Assembly: GCF_007293315.1 (NCBI RefSeq)
Contig: NZ_VLXZ01000001.1
Location: 310,001-374,000 of the forward strand
DNA from: Alkalicoccobacillus porphyridii
GTDB lineage: Bacteria > Bacillota > Bacilli > Bacillales > Bacillaceae_D
Direction of reading: 5' to 3'
DNA: 64,000 nt
Both the position numbers and the translations under genes were made by a program. Positions within the stretch are counted from its first letter, which is position 1. Each line of letters begins with the position of its first letter. Positions 17,571 to 30,702 of this stretch are shown piece by piece. A model generated the notes under the pieces. That model was not told the DNA's origin. It did not search any database and was given only the letters and a program-made list of their open reading frames with translations.

Positions 17571-18851
17571 TTAACGTGAAACCTGTCTATCGACTTCTTG
17601 AAGAGCATTATCCCATGCAGCTTCAGGTGTTGAATTTCCATCCGCTACAGAACCTAGTGCATCCTGCATAATGGTATTGATAGGTGCAGTCATTGGAGCA
17701 CGATATACATCTTGAACCAATGTAGCTGCCTCAGCGTAAATACCACCAATATCGTTACGGATAAAGAATTCATCATTTAATTCTTGAATAGCTGGTTCAT
17801 CGTAAATTCCAGGAGTTGATGGGAAGTTGCCATTCTCTTCAAAAATGTCTAGTTGATTTTCTGGAGACATTAACCAAGTGATGAAATCATATGCTTCCTC
17901 TGGATGATCACTTTGTTTAGGAACAGTAAGGAATGATCCTCCCCAGTTTCCAGAGCCCTCAGGCATTAATGTGATATCCCAAAGTCCAGAAGTGTCAGGT
18001 GCGTCATTTTTGATGTTTTGAAGCATCCAAGGTGGTAAGAATACGGTTGCAAAATCTCCATTAGCTAGCGCTGCTCCCCACTCAGGTGTTTGTCTTTCAA
18101 TGTTCATTTGAATATCAATCGCTTCGATTGATGTATCCCAAGCTTTGATAATTTGTGGGCTATCTTCAAGAATTAATGTACCGTCTGTTTCAAAGTACTG
18201 CTTATCTCCTTGCTCTCTAATAGCAGAGTACATATCAGCCACATCACTAAACATATAAACGCCAGTTTCGTCTTTTAACTGTCTACCAGCTTCAATGTAT
18301 TGATCCCATGTGCTTAATACTTGAGACACTTCATCAGGATCAGTTGGAAGACCAGCTTCTTCAAATAAATCTACACGATATGCCATTGCCATTGGTCCGA
18401 TATCAGTTGGAATCCCAATAACTAGTCCATCTTCAGTTGAAGCTTGTTTCCATTTCCAATCTAAGTAATCGCCTTCAAGATCAGCTGCACCATACTCTGA
18501 TAAGTCATAGAACATATCGCTACTTTCTTTAATTCTCTCTAAGTAACCTTCATCCACTCCAGAGATATCAGGTGCTCCAGATCCTGCTGCTAAAGCTGTG
18601 ATCAAATTCTGGTGAGCATCTGCATATTCAGCTTCTTGAATGTTGATTGTAATACCAGGGTTTTCATCTTCATATTGTCTAGCTTTCTCTTCAAAACCCA
18701 TCCCAGGCCAAAGCCACATTGTTAATGTTACATCGTCGCCATCTTCACTTCCGCCTCCAGAAGAACTGGAACCAGATGAACATGCAGCTAAACCTGCTAC
18801 CAATCCCGCCGTTCCTAAAACCAACAATGATTTACGAGCTAGATGATGCAT
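17571..18851 (-). CDS. Sugar-binding lipoprotein of the ABC transporter
   Basis: Extracellular solute-binding protein family 1, 426 residues. The N-terminus is a lipoprotein signal with basic start (MHHLARK), hydrophobic core and lipobox LAAC (Cys24), followed by a Ser/Gly linker, so it is anchored to the outer face of the membrane after Lgt acts. The mature part has the usual features of oligosaccharide binders (DDVTLTMWLWPG, LAAGSGAPDISGVDE, YDFITWLMSPENQ). GGGGGAG lies 6 bases before the ATG. It heads the operon binding protein-MalF-MalG-glycosidase. The mature protein is acidic. Confidence 0.93.
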   Translation of the reverse strand: MHHLARKSLLVLGTAGLVAGLAACSSGSSSSGGGSEDGDDVTLTMWLWPGMGFEEKARQYEDENPGITINIQEAEYADAHQNLITALAAGSGAPDISGVDEGYLERIKESSDMFYDLSEYGAADLEGDYLDWKWKQASTEDGLVIGIPTDIGPMAMAYRVDLFEEAGLPTDPDEVSQVLSTWDQYIEAGRQLKDETGVYMFSDVADMYSAIREQGDKQYFETDGTLILEDSPQIIKAWDTSIEAIDIQMNIERQTPEWGAALANGDFATVFLPPWMLQNIKNDAPDTSGLWDITLMPEGSGNWGGSFLTVPKQSDHPEEAYDFITWLMSPENQLDIFEENGNFPSTPGIYDEPAIQELNDEFFIRNDIGGIYAEAATLVQDVYRAPMTAPINTIMQDALGSVADGNSTPEAAWDNALQEVDRQVSR

Positions 18852-18907
18852 ACTTACTCCCCCTATAGTTGTTAGTATTGTTATTATAAAAGTTATTTAC
18901 AAGTAAA

Positions 18908-18944
18908 AAGATATCACTAAATCACGAGAATGTAAACGCTTAAT
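18908..18944 (-). promoter_or_regulatory. Promoter of the sugar operon with an overlapping cre-like site
   Basis: On the minus strand TTTACA (18936-18931), 17 bases, TATCTT (18913-18908). On the plus strand TGTAAACGCTTAAT (18931-18944) matches the catabolite-responsive element consensus TGWAARCGYTWNCW at all but one position and covers the -35 box, predicting repression by CcpA with P-Ser-HPr/Crh. A LacI-family paralogue could also use it. Confidence 0.65.
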
Positions 18945-18955
18945 TTTATAAAATA

Positions 18956-18981
18956 TAAAAAAAGCTGGAAACCCCAGCTTT
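18956..18981 (-). terminator. Terminator of the LacI-type regulator gene
   Basis: AAAGCTGG (18961-18968) pairs with CCAGCTTT (18974-18981); the minus strand continues TTTTTTTATAT. It separates the regulator gene from the sugar operon. Confidence 0.85.
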
Positions 18982-20026
18982 AATCACGTTTTGGCTTATC
19001 AATCGATTCTTTTATATGCATATCTCCAATAATCAAAATCTTTTCTGGTGGGTATTCAGTATGCTGAATCCTCCACACTAACCGATCAACAGCTCTTTGA
19101 CCGATTACCTGTTTTAGTACCTGCACTGTAGTCAGAGAAGGTGTCTTTCCTTCTTCTTCGTCTAACATATCGAATCCAGTAACCGAAAAATCCTCTGGAA
19201 CCTTGTACCCGTTTAGCTGAAACTGATCAATTACTCGTCTAGCAATGTGGTCATTTGCACATACAAAAGCTGTTGGCAGGGTCTTTTTACGCATCATTTC
19301 ATTTATCTTTTCTTGTAAATAAATCTCGAAATCATCATTATAGCGAATATCAATGAGTGCATTTTCTTTTGTGCATTCATCAAATCCAGCTTGCTCCATA
19401 GCTTTTCTAAAGCCCATCCATCGATCATAAAAGCTGCGAGAATAATTGATTTGGCCGACAAACATTATTTGCTTATGACCTAAACCTATTAAGTGATTGG
19501 TCATTCTCTCTACTCCATTTTGATTATCCATAAAAATACTATCTGCCTGCATGAGCTTATCTTCATGATCAACCATAACTATAGGAAGTTGATAATCAGT
19601 AAGGGAAATAAGTGTTTGTTCGTCCAGAGTTCCCACAGTAATAATGCCAATCAAGTTTGTCACATCTACCTTTTTTGTCAAATCCATTTCACTCGTAATG
19701 ACGATCATACCAGCTTTTTTCGACTGAATACCAACTGAAAGCCCTTGAAAGACAGCTCCCCAATACGTATAAGAGATACTCTGATATTCGTAGTTCGGCA
19801 GTACAACTAAAATGTATCCATTTTCGACCTCTATAGATCCACTATTAGATTGACCATTACCATTTTCTCTTTCCTTAAAATAACCCAACTGCTTAGCAGT
19901 AAAAAGAATTTTTTGCCTTGTAGTTTCACTCACTCCAGGCTTACTATTTAATGTTTTTGATACCACATATTTAGAAACCCCTACAGTATCAGCAATGACC
20001 TGCATGGTTATTTTCTTTTGACCCAT
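18980..20026 (-). CDS. LacI-family transcriptional regulator
   Basis: A 348-residue regulator: N-terminal LacI helix-turn-helix (ITMQVIADTVGVSKYVVSKTLN, residues 5-26) with hinge region, then a periplasmic-binding-protein-like sugar-sensing domain (GIITVGTLDE, PIVMVDHEDK, FVGQINYSRSFYDRWMGF, PTAFVCANDHIARRV, FSVTGFDMLD). The position upstream of the sugar operon in the same orientation makes it the likely local repressor. The ATG at 20026 is chosen; two GTG codons just upstream overlap the ribosome site. A motif in its own promoter recurs in the operon leader, suggesting autoregulation. Confidence 0.9.
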   Translation of the reverse strand: MGQKKITMQVIADTVGVSKYVVSKTLNSKPGVSETTRQKILFTAKQLGYFKERENGNGQSNSGSIEVENGYILVVLPNYEYQSISYTYWGAVFQGLSVGIQSKKAGMIVITSEMDLTKKVDVTNLIGIITVGTLDEQTLISLTDYQLPIVMVDHEDKLMQADSIFMDNQNGVERMTNHLIGLGHKQIMFVGQINYSRSFYDRWMGFRKAMEQAGFDECTKENALIDIRYNDDFEIYLQEKINEMMRKKTLPTAFVCANDHIARRVIDQFQLNGYKVPEDFSVTGFDMLDEEEGKTPSLTTVQVLKQVIGQRAVDRLVWRIQHTEYPPEKILIIGDMHIKESIDKPKRD

Positions 20027-20061
20027 TTCCCCCACCACCTGACAACGTCTTTTGTTAGCTT

Positions 20062-20077
20062 TGTTAGTATTATAACA
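20062..20077 (-). promoter_or_regulatory. Candidate operator and -10 box of the LacI-type gene
   Basis: TGTTAGTATTATAACA is an inverted repeat (TGTTA/TAACA) that, on the minus strand, contains TATAAT as -10 box. TGTTAGTATT recurs at 18870-18879 in the leader of the sugar operon, between its promoter and start codon. Confidence 0.45.
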
Positions 20078-20104
20078 GCAAATGTTATTAAGTACAGTTT
20101 TTAA

Positions 20105-21091
20105 TTATAAGACGGAAATGATTAAATACAAAAATGGAATCGTTATGATTAGTAAAGCGGTATTAATAATCCAGTTAGAATTAGCTAGCTCCACATCTAA
20201 TTTGAAAATTTGCGGAGGCACTAATGAGGACACCGCTGTAGGCATGACTGTCAGCACTAAAATCACTTGAATTAAATAGCCGTCGTACATCTCACCAAGA
20301 CCCAACAAAAGAGCAAGACTGATCACACAAACTGGCACGATCACATTTTTTGCTACTGATAGTGAAAGTCCTAATTTGAGATGCTTCTTGACTGAAGTCA
20401 ATCTCATTGAAAAACCTACTGGAATAAGTAAAATAACAACGGAAAGAGGAACAAGAATTTGATTCAATTCCCCATACCCATCTAGCCGCTCCCAAGGGGA
20501 TAGATTTAGCAGACCACCTGTAATGACCGCACAAAATGTAATCATGATAAAAGGATCTTTAAGAATCATATGTACTCTAGACTTTAATGTCTCATCTGAT
20601 TTCTTCGCCTGACCAAAGCTCTTCGCTATAGGATAGCACACAGTATAATAAAACAATTCCTCGAAGAGCCTGAACATGACAACGTAGGCAAGACTTTCTT
20701 CCCCTAGTAATAAGACACAAAATAACGACCCAAAGCTGCCTAGATTAATGAAGGACCCCGTCACAAACATCGAACCCGTCTGAGCTCTTGAAAGTTTATT
20801 ATATTTTGATAGGAAAACACCAAATAATCCACCAAGCATAATGGTGAAGATGCCTAGCATAGGAAGATAGATAAGATTAGGATTAGTCAATTCAACATAC
20901 CAAAACGCACCGATCAAAATAATCGGATTAATACCCAAAAGAACCACTCGAATACATATGGATAAGAACTTACTTAACGGAAACCAGCCTGGCAGCCTTT
21001 GTGTATCTGCAAACATTCGTAACATTCTTCCTAAAACTAGACCAATGGCGATCATTAAAAAAGCTAAAATAAATTGACTAATGCAAACCAC
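20105..21091 (-). CDS. AEC-family transporter (auxin efflux carrier type)
   Basis: A polytopic membrane protein of about 330 residues with roughly ten hydrophobic helices in two halves; the segment MFVTGSFINLGSFGSLFCVLLLG corresponds to the family's Asn/Gly-rich broken helix. AEC members move small organic acids or auxin-like compounds; the substrate here is unknown. The start is uncertain: there is no ATG at the N-terminus. A TTG (21109) and the GTG used here (21091) lack good ribosome sites, whereas GGGGTGG is 5 bases before an ATT codon at 21082. It is divergent from the isochorismatase-like gene and may export or import a related acid. Confidence 0.85.
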   Translation of the reverse strand: MVCISQFILAFLMIAIGLVLGRMLRMFADTQRLPGWFPLSKFLSICIRVVLLGINPIILIGAFWYVELTNPNLIYLPMLGIFTIMLGGLFGVFLSKYNKLSRAQTGSMFVTGSFINLGSFGSLFCVLLLGEESLAYVVMFRLFEELFYYTVCYPIAKSFGQAKKSDETLKSRVHMILKDPFIMITFCAVITGGLLNLSPWERLDGYGELNQILVPLSVVILLIPVGFSMRLTSVKKHLKLGLSLSVAKNVIVPVCVISLALLLGLGEMYDGYLIQVILVLTVMPTAVSSLVPPQIFKLDVELANSNWIINTALLIITIPFLYLIISVL

Positions 21092-21157
21092 CCCGTTTTT
21101 AATAATCAAAAGCTGTTTAAATGTAGTATCATAGATTGTGAAAGGAGTTGGTTGCCT

Positions 21158-21682
21158 TTGAAAAGTGCATTATTAATGCTAGATGTTCAAAAAGGTTTTG
21201 TTCAAGCGGGCTCTTTTGACACTGAAATTAATCATATTACAGATATCGCCGAATACTTTAAACAGCGGAAATGGCCAATCTATGCAACAAAACATTTTGA
21301 TTCGTCTAGTTCTAGCTATATACCAGCCGGTACAGACCTGGCCGAGATTGATCCCCGAGTAGTTGCATACACAAATGAAATTCTCTTAAAAGACCAACCT
21401 AGCGTATTTAAAAATCAACTACTAGAAGAATGGCTCCAAAAAGAAGCTATCACAGATCTTGTCATTGTTGGGTTTAACGTTGAATTTTGTTGCTTGTTTA
21501 ATGCCATCATCGCTCAAGAGAAGGGATACTCCGTTACCTTTATAGAGGACGCCTCTGCGACCGTAAACACGGAAACAACCTACGACATGCCAGGACTTGA
21601 CATTCGAGATTTTATCGCAACTATTCTACATTGGTCTGGAACAGTAAGCGTCATGGATACAGAAGAATTTATTGAAAAATAA
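21158..21682 (+). CDS. Isochorismatase-family cysteine hydrolase
   Basis: A 174-residue cytoplasmic hydrolase of the isochorismatase/nicotinamidase fold. The catalytic Asp is in ALLMLDVQKGF, the Lys is expected in IYATKHF and the nucleophilic Cys is in VGFNVEFCCLFNAI. Substrates in this family include amides (nicotinamide, N-carbamoyl compounds) and isochorismate, and cannot be read from sequence. The start is TTG at 21158, with AAAGGAG about 10 bases upstream; the longer frame lacks a ribosome site. It is the only plus-strand gene in the island and is convergent with secG, with a shared terminator. Confidence 0.85.
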   Translation: MKSALLMLDVQKGFVQAGSFDTEINHITDIAEYFKQRKWPIYATKHFDSSSSSYIPAGTDLAEIDPRVVAYTNEILLKDQPSVFKNQLLEEWLQKEAITDLVIVGFNVEFCCLFNAIIAQEKGYSVTFIEDASATVNTETTYDMPGLDIRDFIATILHWSGTVSVMDTEEFIEK

Positions 21683-21685
21683 AAA

Positions 21686-21725
21686 GGAACCACTCCATTC
21701 ATCTGTAAATGATGGGAGTGATTCC
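21686..21725. terminator. Bidirectional terminator between the isochorismatase-like gene and secG
   Basis: GGAACCACTCC (21686-21696) pairs with GGAGTGATTCC (21715-21725) with one mismatch. A-rich sequence lies to its left, giving Ts for secG transcripts; the T-tract for rightward transcripts is weak. Confidence 0.65.
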
Positions 21726-21737
21726 TACAAGCATTTA

Positions 21738-21968
21738 TTATAAGAAGTATCCAAGAGTTACAGATAAAAGAAAAAACGTGACAGCCAATACAATCGTTGC
21801 TCTATGTAGAACGAGATCGACTCCGCGGGCTTTCTGCTTCCCTATTAACTGCTCAGCTCCACCAGAAATGGCACCCGATAAACCAGCGCTTTTCCCAGAT
21901 TGAAGAACTACAACCGTAATAAGAGCAATTGAATTAATTACTAATAAGATCATTAACGTTAACTGCAA
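21738..21968 (-). CDS. secG: Preprotein translocase subunit SecG
   Basis: A 76-residue two-helix membrane protein that assists SecYEG-dependent export. Helix 1 is residues 3-22, followed by the conserved glycine-rich loop [20 protein letters not shown], and helix 2 is about residues 54-74. The length is normal for Firmicutes. In B. subtilis secG directly precedes est-rnr-smpB; here a 10-kb island separates them. The gene is followed by a terminator and preceded by a 1.3-kb non-coding stretch full of repeats. Confidence 0.93.
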   Translation of the reverse strand: MQLTLMILLVINSIALITVVVLQSGKSAGLSGAISGGAEQLIGKQKARGVDLVLHRATIVLAVTFFLLSVTLGYFL

Positions 21969-22627
21969 AACTCACACCTCCATGCACATCTTGCGCTAGT
22001 ATAAACTTACCATACCATTGCGGCTTAAGCAATGTCATTACTAGAAATAAATAAAATCGTTGAGATAATTATAAGTGTATTATGCCTTTCTTCGATAATT
22101 CGATTTAGTCCGAATTTATGTGTAAATGGATCTGTAAATTTTAAGGAAAGAGGGCTGCTTTGATTCATTTCTTCGTCCTTCGCTGCCAAAATAGGGGGCA
22201 CGCTATTTACACAATAATAAGGACTTGAACGATAATTCCTCTTAATGTGCGTATTACCGCCATCATTTCCCGCGCAATATTTTAGAGCTGTCGAATGAGT
22301 GGGTTGAACTGTCAGGGCTAGGCTCTTTGATTTCTTCTGCTTGTTAGGGAGAAGGTATGAGTCACATTTATGATCTATCACAGCAGGACCGGAAATGTTT
22401 TGTTTCTTCGGCTGCCGCTCCCGAAAATGGGGACTCGCTTACCGCAGGAGAACCCTACGTTCTGACTTAAACAATTGATGAGAGTTCGAAGTCTTAGAAA
22501 GATCGTTTTTCAGTGGCCTCCTTTATATCCCGCAGGTGTCGGCCCTCCATTTTCGTCCGCTTATTTAGATGGGAATTGGAGTCAGTTATCACACAATAAT
22601 AAGGACTTTACTAGTGTCTAAGCACTT
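21969..22627. repeat. Non-coding stretch with interspersed repeat copy 4 and an 18-bp direct repeat
   Basis: Copy 4 (about 22380-22570) joins the left module (TTCGGCTGCCGCTCCCGAAA) straight to the right module (GACTTAAACAATTGATGA, ATCCCGCAGGTGTCGGCCC), as if the middle module of copy 1 had been deleted. The sequence ACACAATAATAAGGACTT occurs at 22209-22226 and again at 22591-22608, bracketing it. A 118-codon minus-strand frame here is not convincing. Confidence 0.65.
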
Positions 22628-23238
22628 TTACAAGAAGTACTGCTTCCTTTCCAAGAGCTTCACGCTCCATACCAAGACCCAGCCACGCTTACCAAGAAGA
22701 ACGGCTTCCCCTCCAAGAGCTTCGCGCTCTTTACCAAGACCCAGCCTCACTTACCAAGTAAAGTGGCTTCCTCCCCAAGAACACCACGCTCTTTACCAAG
22801 ACCCATCATCGTTTACCAAGAAGAACGGCTTCCTCTCCAAGAACTCCACGCTCTTTACCAAGACCCAGCCACGCTTACCAAGAAGAACAGGTTCCTCTCC
22901 AAGAACTCCACGCTCTTTACCAAGACCCAGCCTCACTTACCAAGAAAAGCTGCTTCCTTTCCAAGAACTCCATGCTCTTTACCAAGACTCAGCCACGCTT
23001 ACCAAGAAGAACGGCTTCCTCTCCAAGAACTCCACGTCCATACCAAGACTCAGCATCGCTTACCAAGAAGAACGGCTTCCTCTCCAAGAACTCCACGCTC
23101 TTTACCAAGACCCATCATCGCTTACCAAGAAGAACGGCTTCCTCTCCAAGAACTCCACGTCCATTACCAAGACTCAGCATCGCTTACCAAGAAGAACGGC
23201 TTCCTCTCCAAGAACTCCACGCTCTTTACCAAGACCAA
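22628..23238 (-). repeat. 62-bp tandem array A, about 10 units, between eno and secG
   Basis: Ten imperfect head-to-tail copies of a 62-bp unit. On the plus strand each unit is three sub-repeats opening with CCAAG: CCAAGAAGAACGGCTTCCTC (21), CCAAGAACTCCACGCTCTTT (21) and CCAAGACCCAGCCTCACTTA (20). Read on the minus strand it begins CTTGGTA and lines up with arrays B and C, so this array is inverted relative to them. Units in the right half are nearly identical, the first three more diverged. 62 is not a multiple of 3, so a reading frame changes phase every unit; all frames are open because the unit lacks stops. Confidence 0.95.
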
Positions 23239-23264
23239 CCCACCGTCTCACTGAATCCATATAA

Positions 23265-23298
23265 AAAAGCCCCTAAGGAGTCATCCTAAGGGGCTTTT
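23265..23298 (-). terminator. Terminator of the glycolytic operon
   Basis: AAAAGCCCCTAAGGA and TCCTAAGGGGCTTTT form a 15-bp perfect stem with a GTCA loop directly after eno; on the minus strand it ends in TTTTTTAT. Confidence 0.95.
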
Positions 23299-23308
23299 AT
23301 TTGCGTAC

Positions 23309-26910
<3,602 letters not shown>

Positions 26911-26930
26911 TCATCACCTTTCGTAATTAA

Positions 26931-28118
26931 TTACTTTTTATCTGAAAGGGCCACAACACCAGGAAGGTCCTTACCTTCCATAAACTCAAGTGATGCGCCA
27001 CCACCAGTGGAGATATGACTCATTTTATCTGCTAGTCCAAACATTTCTACTGCAGCGGCTGAGTCTCCCCCACCAATAACAGAGTAGGTGTCTGTGCTTT
27101 CGGCAAGTGCTGTCGCTACTGCTTTTGTTCCACCTGCAAAGGTCTCAAGTTCGAATACACCCATTGGACCGTTCCAGATCACAAGTGCAGAGTCTGCAAC
27201 GACCTTTTTATATGTATCCTGTGTTTTTGGACCAATGTCCAGAGCTTCCCAGTCTGCCGGAATTTCGCTAATTGGAACAATTTGTGTGTTCGCATCGTTA
27301 GAGAAGTCATCAGAAACGATAACGTCCTCAGGCATATAGAAGTTTACACCGTTCTTTTTTGCTTTTTCCATAAAGCTTTTAGCTAGGTCGATCTTATCTT
27401 CTTCTAGAAGTGATTTTCCTACTTCATGACCAAGGGCTTTTACAAAGGTGTAAGCAAGTCCTCCACCAATGATTAGGTTATCTACTTTGTCTAGCAAATG
27501 GTCAATAACACCAATTTTGTCCTTTACCTTCGCCCCACCAATGATGGCTGTGAATGGACGTTTTGGCTCAGTTAATGCTTGACCAAGTACCTCAAGTTCT
27601 TTTTCCATTAAGAATCCAGCGGCAGAAGGAAGATGTTTGGCAATGCCTTCGGTTGAAGCATGAGCACGGTGAGCTGCGCCAAATGCATCATTTACATAAA
27701 AATCAGCTAATGCTGCAAATTCTTTTGCAAGCTCTGCATCATTTTTCTCTTCTCCAGAATAAAAACGAACATTTTCAAGTAATAGTACATCGCCATCGTT
27801 CAGCTCGTTAACAGCCTTTTCTGCTACTTCACCACGAGCTTCAGTACTTGAGGCTACAGGCTTGTTCAATAGCTCAGACAATCTTTCAGCTATAGGCTTT
27901 AAGCGAAGCTCGTCCACTGCTTGTCCTTTTGGTCGACCCAAATGACTGGCAAGGATGACTTTAGCTCCTTGTTCTACTAGGTGCTTAATCGTTGGGAGCG
28001 CTGCTTTGATACGCGTTTCATCGGTAATAGCTCCATCTTTCATTGGTACATTAAAATCAACACGAACAAACACGCGTTTTCCAGTAAGTGTTACATCCTG
28101 AAGCGTTTGCTTCTTCAT
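26931..28118 (-). CDS. pgk: Phosphoglycerate kinase
   Basis: Makes ATP from 1,3-bisphosphoglycerate. The 395-residue enzyme has [11 protein letters not shown] near the N-terminus, the basic substrate site ([18 protein letters not shown]), the hinge, and the nucleotide site GGGDSAAAV plus [10 protein letters not shown]. The ATG at 28118 is chosen because GAGGAGG is 8 bases upstream; an ATG two codons earlier is too close. It is separated from gapA by 90 bases that contain a long stem-loop. Confidence 0.97.
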   Translation of the reverse strand: MKKQTLQDVTLTGKRVFVRVDFNVPMKDGAITDETRIKAALPTIKHLVEQGAKVILASHLGRPKGQAVDELRLKPIAERLSELLNKPVASSTEARGEVAEKAVNELNDGDVLLLENVRFYSGEEKNDAELAKEFAALADFYVNDAFGAAHRAHASTEGIAKHLPSAAGFLMEKELEVLGQALTEPKRPFTAIIGGAKVKDKIGVIDHLLDKVDNLIIGGGLAYTFVKALGHEVGKSLLEEDKIDLAKSFMEKAKKNGVNFYMPEDVIVSDDFSNDANTQIVPISEIPADWEALDIGPKTQDTYKKVVADSALVIWNGPMGVFELETFAGGTKAVATALAESTDTYSVIGGGDSAAAVEMFGLADKMSHISTGGGASLEFMEGKDLPGVVALSDKK

Positions 28119-28148
28119 GAACATGCCCTCCTCATTCTTAAAGTGTTA

Positions 28149-28203
28149 CAAGCGGAAAGAGGAGTCAGATGTTAGACCCTGCTCCTCTTAAATATTCCGC
28201 TTG
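28149..28203 (-). promoter_or_regulatory. Stem-loop between gapA and pgk
   Basis: AGCGGAAAGAGGAG (28150-28163) pairs with CTCCTCT and TTCCGCT (28183-28203). No T-tract follows on the minus strand, so it is more likely an mRNA-stability or processing element in the operon transcript than a full terminator. Confidence 0.5.
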
Positions 28204-28208
28204 CTCCA

Positions 28209-29252
<1,044 letters not shown>

Positions 29253-29292
29253 CTATCAAAAAGAGCATTGCTCTTTTCTCCTACGTTGAGTC

Positions 29293-30315
29293 TTACAATT
29301 GAAGCAATTTTCTAGCAGCAGCTTCATCTGTGATTAATACATCACTCGGCCTATGCTTGGTGTAAGCAGCTATGGCATTTGCTTTTGATGCCCCACCTGC
29401 AACAGAAATAACATGCTTTCCAGTGTCGAGTTCATCTAACTGCAAACCGATTGTGCGCTGGCGGTGAATAATCTCACCACTTTGATTAAAATAATAACCA
29501 AAGGCCTCTGCTACTGCGTGTTCCCTTTTTAATTTCATCATAAACGGCTCTTCTGAGCTTCTTCTAGCTGCCATTCTCGTAGCATCACCAATTCCGTGCA
29601 TGAGAATGCGAGAGGTTTTGATTAAATCAAGTATTTCCTTTACAGAAGGCTCTTGGATCAGTGATGCATAAGCCTCTTCACTTAACTGATCCGGTACATG
29701 CATCAATCGGTATTCTGCCCCAGCTCGATCAGCAAATTCTGCACTAATGGTGTTGGCTTGATTTTCAACCTTCTCACCGAGGCCTCCACGCGCTGGTACA
29801 AAGATACATTGACTTACCTTTGGATCAGGTGTCATCATTTGAGCAACTGCCGCAAGAGTTGTTCCACCCATAACCGAAACAACAGAATCGGGTTCAATAA
29901 TAGCCTTAAGCTCTTTCACACAAGCCTGGCCCATCTCCTGTTTCACCCAGTCTTCTTCATCACTGTCTCCTGCTACAATCACAGCCTTTGCAACACCCAG
30001 CTTTTGTTCGAGCTTTGTTTCAAGCGCGCTCAAACCCAGAATCTCCTTCATAAGATCCTCAAGTTGGACAAGAACAGTTTCTCCTTCTCGCGTTAAGCTC
30101 ATACCAGCCGTTGTAAATGAAACTAGGCGCTGATTCTTCAGGAATGTTACTTCACTGCGTACAATCCGTTCAGAAAGCTGAAGATTCACGGCAAGGGCTC
30201 TTCGTCCTATTGGCTGATGTAAAAAAACAAATTGCATCAGGCGATAGCGCTCCTGCATAACCTCTACCAATTCTGGCACAAGCTGCTTTTGCAAAGTAAC
30301 CAAGCTCCTCATCAT
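29293..30315 (-). CDS. cggR: Central glycolytic genes regulator CggR
   Basis: SorC/DeoR-type repressor of its own operon, relieved by fructose 1,6-bisphosphate. About 340 residues: an N-terminal winged-helix domain (HQPIGRRALAVNLQLSERIV) and a large sugar-phosphate-binding domain (VVSVMGGTTLAAVAQMM, VFVPARGGLG-like segment, LMHGIGDATRMAARR, HVISVAGGASKANAI). The ATG at 30315 has AAAGGAAGAGG 8 bases upstream; another ATG follows directly. First gene of the glycolytic operon. Confidence 0.95.
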   Translation of the reverse strand: MMRSLVTLQKQLVPELVEVMQERYRLMQFVFLHQPIGRRALAVNLQLSERIVRSEVTFLKNQRLVSFTTAGMSLTREGETVLVQLEDLMKEILGLSALETKLEQKLGVAKAVIVAGDSDEEDWVKQEMGQACVKELKAIIEPDSVVSVMGGTTLAAVAQMMTPDPKVSQCIFVPARGGLGEKVENQANTISAEFADRAGAEYRLMHVPDQLSEEAYASLIQEPSVKEILDLIKTSRILMHGIGDATRMAARRSSEEPFMMKLKREHAVAEAFGYYFNQSGEIIHRQRTIGLQLDELDTGKHVISVAGGASKANAIAAYTKHRPSDVLITDEAAARKLLQL

Positions 30316-30336
30316 CAGCAGCACCTCTTCCTTTAA

Positions 30337-30374
30337 CGGGACATAAAATGTCCCTCATAGACATTTTACGTCCC
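30337..30374 (-). promoter_or_regulatory. CggR operator
   Basis: On the minus strand two direct copies, GGGACGTAAAATGTC and GGGACATTTTATGTCCC, separated by TATGA, lie between the promoter and cggR. This closely parallels the B. subtilis CggR operator (GGGACGTTTTGTC, then CGGGACATATAATGTCC). Confidence 0.9.
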
Positions 30375-30403
30375 AATGAGAGCAAATGTCTACTTCACTT
30401 CAT

Positions 30404-30432
30404 ATCATATCAATTGTTCACGACATTGACAA
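30404..30432 (-). promoter_or_regulatory. Sigma-A promoter of the cggR-eno operon
   Basis: TTGTCA (30432-30427), 17-base spacer, TATGAT (30409-30404) on the minus strand. Transcription would begin about 30 bases before the CggR operator. Confidence 0.75.
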
Positions 30433-30465
30433 GTTTTTTGCCTGCTTTTTTACAGGTACAAATGA

Positions 30466-30702
30466 TTACGTTTTTGGAAATGAAGAACGCAATTTGCTTG
30501 TTGAAAGGATGCCTTCATCAATTACCTTTCCATCCATTTTAACGACGGGAATTCTCCACATATATTGTTCTAGCAATTGGTCATCGGAATAGATATCGAC
30601 ATATTCTAATGTAAATGTAAATTCTTTTTTAAGAGATTCGATGGTTTGCAGCCCTTTATCACAAATTGAACAGTTTTCCTTAGAATAAAAGATTAGATGC
30701 AT
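30466..30702 (-). CDS. Glutaredoxin-like thioredoxin-fold protein (DUF836 type)
   Basis: A 78-residue thioredoxin-fold protein beginning MHLIFYSKENCSICDKG, with a CxxC redox pair (Cys11, Cys14) and the cis-proline region WRIPVVKMDGKVI. Too short and without the GSH-binding features of classic glutaredoxins; the family occurs widely in Bacillaceae beside glycolytic or clp genes with no established partner. It lies immediately upstream of the cggR promoter and shares the operon's direction. The end of its frame lies 34 bases from the -35 box, with no clear terminator. Confidence 0.85.
   Translation of the reverse strand: MHLIFYSKENCSICDKGLQTIESLKKEFTFTLEYVDIYSDDQLLEQYMWRIPVVKMDGKVIDEGILSTSKLRSSFPKT

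Noticed and set aside
22025-22381. A 118-residue minus-strand protein upstream of secG
   Set aside because: It has no ribosome site, low-complexity composition and sits next to repeat copy 4.
22628-23238. CRISPR array at any of the three tandem-repeat loci
   Set aside because: The whole 62-bp unit is repeated, with no unique spacers between short identical repeats, and no cas genes are present in the window.
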